From Acanthaster planci (Eukaryota; Echinodermata; Asteroidea; Valvatida; Acanthasteridae), in assembly GCF_001949145.1 (NCBI RefSeq), contig NW_019091512.1:161923-221922 (forward strand): a stretch of DNA of 60,000 bases. The letters run 5' to 3'. Under the pieces are notes generated by a model. It ran no database searches. It saw only the letters and a list, made by a program, of their open reading frames with translations, and was not told the DNA's origin. This document shows positions 55,101 to 60,000 of the stretch, one piece after another. Each line of letters opens with the position of its first letter. Position 1 is the first letter of the stretch. Both the position numbers and the translations under genes were made by a program.

Positions 55101-58100
55101 TTTGCTTCGTCCCCCCCCCGTCTTGTTTAGTGTTGAAGCCGCGGTTGTTATATTGACACCGCGGTTATTGCAGTATATATAGGCCTAAGCACATAAACGC
55201 AATTATGTGACTTTCAGCAATATCATTTGCTATAAAACGGTGGTAACATGATATGCAATAATGTGTGTTCTGGACTGTGTTGAATTTTATTGAAACATTA
55301 GTCATAAAAGTTCGTCTTTGATTGTTGATGAGAAATTACGCCAATGAATATTCTGTTGGAGTATAGCCCTGTTCACTTATAAATTGTGATTTGTGTGCGC
55401 ATGCGCATAAATGAAAAGTGGAGGCAACAAGCTTGAGCGGCCCAATGAAATGTACAGTGGCATTTATGAACATGCACGCATAAATTAGAATTTATCAGTT
55501 GACTGGTCCATTCTAATGCTTCAGAATTTTTTTCTGAGGAAGTTGATTTATTTTTCAAATGCAAACTTCATCACCGCATGCATTATCTGCTTGCATCCAT
55601 AAGTACTCGGATCAAGGCTCTGTATTTTCGTATGTGCAATACGTATTGCAGGTTGGATATCTTCGCCTTTGATGGAACAGATGGACTTCATCTTTATCTC
55701 GTCGACTGATTCTGTGACTTTTTGTGCTGCTGCGTTGGTTTAAAATCTGCAGGTAATAATAGAACATTTTGGGACTTTCCGTTAACTTTTATCATAAGAA
55801 ACAACATTTGCCTTAATTTTGCACATTTAGGTACGTATTTTACCGATTGTAGCAGTTCCACTGTGAAATACAACACAGTGTGTTTATTTTCTCTGCTACA
55901 GCCTACAGGTGTCACTCAGGCATTTCATAAAACTGGTCATTGATAGTCTTTGCCAGGCTGGTGTTGTAATGAAGAGGTAAAGATGTACGAGGTTGTTGAA
56001 TAGAAAACCAATAGTTCCCTGATAACGAATGGGGATCAGACATATCAGTATCGAGCCCTTGTGTTATGAAATTCAGCTATAGGCTTACTCGGGCGTAACG
56101 ACGAAGAATATCTTATATATCTCCAACGAATACAGGAAATATATTTGTGAGAAACGCGGCGCGGAGCTAATTGAACTATTATCATGAAGTTAGAAAAACC
56201 GTATCCTGTATCTCATGTCCTAACCAGTATTCGATCATGTGTTCCAGTAATGTTGTAAATTCTGTTTCAAGCATTTGGGTGGAAGAATTCTTTCTTCCAG
56301 CCATTTTCCAGTCCCTTGTTTTCCCTTACACTAATAAAACCTTTGGACGCGTCCGTAACTTGGGTTTTTCCGGCTCCCCTCCCCCACTCTTTGACTTGAG
56401 ATTTAATTTTCCTCTCTCAGCAATAGCGAAGTAGTCTCACAGTAAGATTTTTTTTAATGTCGTATCGTGAATTGTATTTTTTGCTGTTACCGGAAATAAA
56501 CAATTCGCCACCGTACATTGCACATTCTGTTGTGTGCCGTAATTGTTCCGCCTTCCAGTGTTCCCCTTTTACTTTCGATTGTTACCGGTATTGTGTGATG
56601 TGCGTTTCTGTTTATTGGAGACAAGAATGCAAACGGTAAGTCTTGAAAAGTTTCAAGATGATGAAGAACTTCAAGAAGATACACTCACAGGTATGTCTTA
56701 GTAATCCTTGATAATCAACCTTGCAGAGCCGTTCTTGGAATAACCCTAGCCCCTAAAAGGCCATGCACTTTACGCAAGCATGTTGAAGTTTTCTGTGGAC
56801 GTTCCGGAGCAGAGGGTTTTGAAAGAGCTGGCCGTTATTGATTTCATTTTAAAAAAATGATGGGAAAAGCTGTAAAATGTCTTGAAACTGACAGCATGAT
56901 TAATTTCACGATCCCTGTACCTGTCTGTTTATAATATTCTGCATGCATTGACCAGACACATTCGAATTTACATGCATAGTGATCGGTGGTACGTCAGGTG
57001 ATATCTTGTCTTAAAAAACTAGGATTTCATGCCTCAATTACAGAGAAATGTGTCTCAGAACGCCGGATTGGGTTGGTTATAAAAATGGAATGCCTGCCTG
57101 TAATGCCTTTTAAAAAAAAAAAGGTGATTGGTAGCGGTAGTTCTCGACGACGGAACCTTCGATAACTCTTTAATATACAGTGACCCCCCCAAAAAAATCA
57201 AAGCACTTTGTTTCTTAGCAGTGTCTGAATGATTCCTCAACGATCCAGAACCATTGCATGTTGGTTACTCGGGGGAGCCGTGGCTTTTTGGTGCCTTTCT
57301 CGCCCCACGGAGCTCATGGTTGCAACACTCGGTGCCAGTTGGATCGTTCCCGTGTTTATCGATGCCGTGTAATACATCGTGCGTCGGCTCGGGGAGCCTA
57401 CATGCACCATGCCTCCAGCCAGCCGTCCAGTCATTGACTCATCGCGCTAATGGGATATTAAAGTACGGCCCGAGCGGGAGATTGATTCAGAACAAGAAAC
57501 TTGCCGTCCTTAAACGGATAGGATTTCTTGTAAATTGTACAAATATTGACTGTAAGTGCGCGCCGGGAACATGACTTGCAGCGAAAATCGAAGCGTGCGC
57601 ACGTGTTATTGACTCGCCGTAAAACTGTGGGAAGATAAAAGATCGCTGGGCCACATACATCCTCAGGTGCTGTGCATAAATGTCAAAGAATAAAGTTCCC
57701 ACGAGGTCCTTTGATGTAGTCACTTAAAATACCGGTACCGAATGTCTTCATAAAAAAAGAAAAGTAAGCTAGCTATTCTGGAAACCAGTGTAATCCGTCT
57801 TAAAGCTCTGAATACTTTCATGGAATTGTCTATGGAATGTCCACTTCTTTCGAGAGTTCTGTGAAATTCCAGATTTTAATGGGAACTCTCCAGCATAGAA
57901 ACTGGATCTCTACCTGCTCTGATAGTTACATGTAGTCCCTGGCGATAAAACACTCTCGGACTGCACTGCCATGGACGAATGCCTTGCTTTCCCGAGGAAA
58001 TTGCAGACCTTCAGAAAAGTTTTCCCCAAGATTTATGTCTTTGTCTGTTCTTTGTCATTGCAGTGCATTAAGTATCAGTGTTATTGGCCGAGGGACTGAT

Positions 58101-58900
58101 GTGTCGAAGCATTTAGCTAAACTTGTCATTGCCGAACGATGAAGATTCGGGGATCAATTTTGATAAACAAATTCATGTAGCATCAGCCCGAACCCCATAT
58201 GGTCTTGTAAAATCTCATTAACTGCATGCGTACATAATGTACTTTGTCAGTTCACGGATTGAACACGGTCCTTCAGAGCTTAATGTACCACATATATCTC
58301 GTAATAACTGCATGAGTACGGTACTTCTTCAGTTCGTGCACTTTGGAACAAAAGTGCGCTACGGACGTCCCAGTTCTTAACGCAGAACACACGCCGTTTA
58401 GTTTTGCTTTTCAATTAAAACAAGCACCCTACACTCCCAATTTGATGAAACGGCAGCGTATATATGCGCTGTAGTAATTGCAAGAACAAGGCCGAACCTG
58501 AATACCGCACAGTTCGAAGAAACAACGACACGCCATGCTAATTTGAAATTCATGGCCACTTGGCAGGGTTTGGCGCAGTAATTCGTATAGCAGATTGCTC
58601 ATTACGGGCTAGTTTAGACGTGGTCTGTATTGTGTTGAAAAACACAGTTACAGTGTGAACAACCTGTGGAATATGGTAATGTCGGATCCTCTAGTTCTAG
58701 GAATGTAAAAACAATGAACCTAATAGTGAAATTGTACGTACGGCTGAGGGGCCGGTTTGTTTTAGGGGTGTTTTGAATAAAAGAAAGCTACCCAAACTGA
58801 GATTATACTTATTAAAATCAATATCCAGAATCCACACATTTCCCGAAATTTTACACCTGTATGTAGAAACATCTTAGAATGAATACTAAATTACTTATTG
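52134..58900. other. Downstream of UBE3D, no gene recognised
   Basis: Contains the UBE3D 3' UTR (to about 52.7 kb), a duplicated AGTTGTAGACGACC (52587 and 52605), and long ordinary non-coding sequence. A GC-balanced stretch at 57240-57640 is more complex than its surroundings and could be conserved, but nothing in it is recognisable. Open frames on both strands are short or start at non-ATG codons. Confidence 0.5.
52666..52671 (+). terminator. Candidate UBE3D polyadenylation signal AATAAA
   Basis: The first canonical AATAAA after the UBE3D stop codon that I noticed, 533 bases downstream, followed by a T-rich stretch. An upstream variant signal cannot be excluded. Confidence 0.4.
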
Positions 58901-58949
58901 CGGACGAATAAGGCAATAGTTCTGCTCCTAGTTGCATGCCTCGTGAAGT

Positions 58950-59640
58950 TTATTGTGTCATTATGTGCAAAAAAATGATGCTAATTCCCCGGGCAATTTT
59001 GCTGCAACGTAGCCTTCTGTTACTGTTTACGTGTTACAACTTGCCAGTCTATCAAATTTATTGCTCTTTAATTATTGCGCGGTGTCGAGCTCCATTACAT
59101 TGGAAAATGGATGTTTTGGCACGACACATTTATCCGTATTAATTACGGCTTCGTGCTCGCGCGCCATAGCGCAATTAAGTCCGCACGAGATAAGGTATAT
59201 CCACTTTGCTCGATTGTTAATGTTACACTTGGTATCACACATCAGACATTGCACGGTTCACCGCTTCAAATTCGTCTCGTCCCTTCTCGTCCCTCAAACG
59301 AAATTTTGATAACCTCTTGGAATGACTCCGCACGTCTCGAGTGTCTGCACAATGCAGCTTCTATATGCGACTTCCGAAACAGTCACCACGAAGAAGAATA
59401 GAAAGAAATCGATGGCAATTTCGGGACTCATAAATTAAGGGGGCAGGCCGGGATAATGACGCCACGGTACGGCGGACGGTGTACCGCAGTCATCAATTCA
59501 TTAAGCGATAATACTTCCGGAGATTGAAAATTAAACCAGCGCGCTCGGTCGCTGAGCGTCGTACCGGACAAGTTGGACTTGAACCCCCCCCCCTTTTTTT
59601 CTCTCTGACTGGGTTTGGCTGCCGCAGTTGCGCCGAAGTC
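58950..59640. promoter_or_regulatory. Homeodomain-site- and CpG-rich block (candidate enhancer or promoter)
   Basis: TTTAATTATTGCGCGG (59068), the near-palindrome CCGTATTAATTACGG (59134-59148), GCGCAATTAAGTCC (59169) and ATTGTTAATG (59212) lie within 160 bases, followed by a CpG-rich stretch to 59640 and a short poly-C. High motif density without repeats suggests regulation, by inference only. Confidence 0.3.
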
Positions 59641-59734
59641 ATGGTGACTGCAGAGAGTGAGTGGCATGCCGAAGTCAGTCTGTATATTGCCCGGGGCCTC
59701 GAGACAGTGCGAGTTGTCTGGGAGAATGCATCAG
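59641..59734 (+). CDS. Possible first coding exon of an unidentified gene (weak)
   Basis: ATG at 59641 opens MVTAESEWHAEVSLYIARGL and continues ETVRVVWENAS to a good donor, CAG|GTAAGG, at 59735. It follows a CpG-rich stretch. The peptide matches no family I recognise and no second exon can be seen before the window ends, so this could be chance. Confidence 0.15.
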
Positions 59735-60000
59735 GTAAGGTGTTTGCGCGGTTAATTCATTTCAAACAGGGCCAGCACGCGCGTGAATGTTCGGGAGCTT
59801 GAGCTAACATCTGCGCCGGAGAAGTTAATGTTTGAAAGTATCCGGTTTTGCTGATTTACCCGCGATGGTGCCATTTACTTTAAGATAAATTGCCCAAATT
59901 AGACCGCGGACAATAAGCAAAATTAATCAGGCCAGACGGTGAGGTTATTAAGAAAATTATGCAGTGGCATATTTTGTCACCGTTTCCAGGAAGTGGTAAG

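Overview
This is a eukaryotic, animal window: two intron-rich genes in the same orientation, separated by repeat-bearing non-coding DNA and one assembly gap (27127-27699). The word ACATGTACATGTA, TACCGGTA and AGGCCTA words, poly-G/poly-C tracts and medium-sized introns suggest a marine invertebrate deuterostome (echinoderm, cephalochordate or hemichordate). The sequence alone does not settle which, and both proteins are close to their vertebrate relatives.

Region 1-18.2 kb is the single-minded (sim) locus, a bHLH-PAS transcription factor. Eight coding exons (9219-17887, + strand) encode everything from the linker before PAS-A to the stop codon, about 800 residues. The bHLH exon or exons are not visible, so the first 9.2 kb is most simply the 3' part of a long upstream intron. 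That intron contains a 238-bp tandem duplication, a small inverted-repeat element and a TATA/CCAAT cluster near 7.27 kb that could be an internal promoter. A polyadenylation signal follows at 18170.

Region 18.2-21.9 kb is intergenic. From 21957 to 52133 (+ strand) lies UBE3D (HECT-like E3 ubiquitin ligase E3D). I could assemble all nine coding exons with matching splice phases into one 454-residue frame. Its introns are large (up to 10.6 kb) and carry most of the repeats in the window: a 259-bp MITE with target-site duplication, a 157-bp tandem array, fold-back elements, a decayed LINE reverse-transcriptase C-terminus, a 42-bp minisatellite beside the gap, and an inverted pair of ~200-bp repeats.

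Region 52.1-60 kb has no gene I recognise. It has a possible UBE3D polyadenylation signal at 52666 and, near the right end, a CpG-rich, homeodomain-site-rich stretch that could be regulatory or the start of another gene.

The two genes are not functionally related as far as is known. Their adjacency is notable because human SIM1 and UBE3D both lie on the long arm of chromosome 6. I did not find a clearly new biological system. The most distinctive unexplained items are the inverted-repeat elements, the putative internal sim promoter and the motif-dense non-coding blocks in UBE3D introns.
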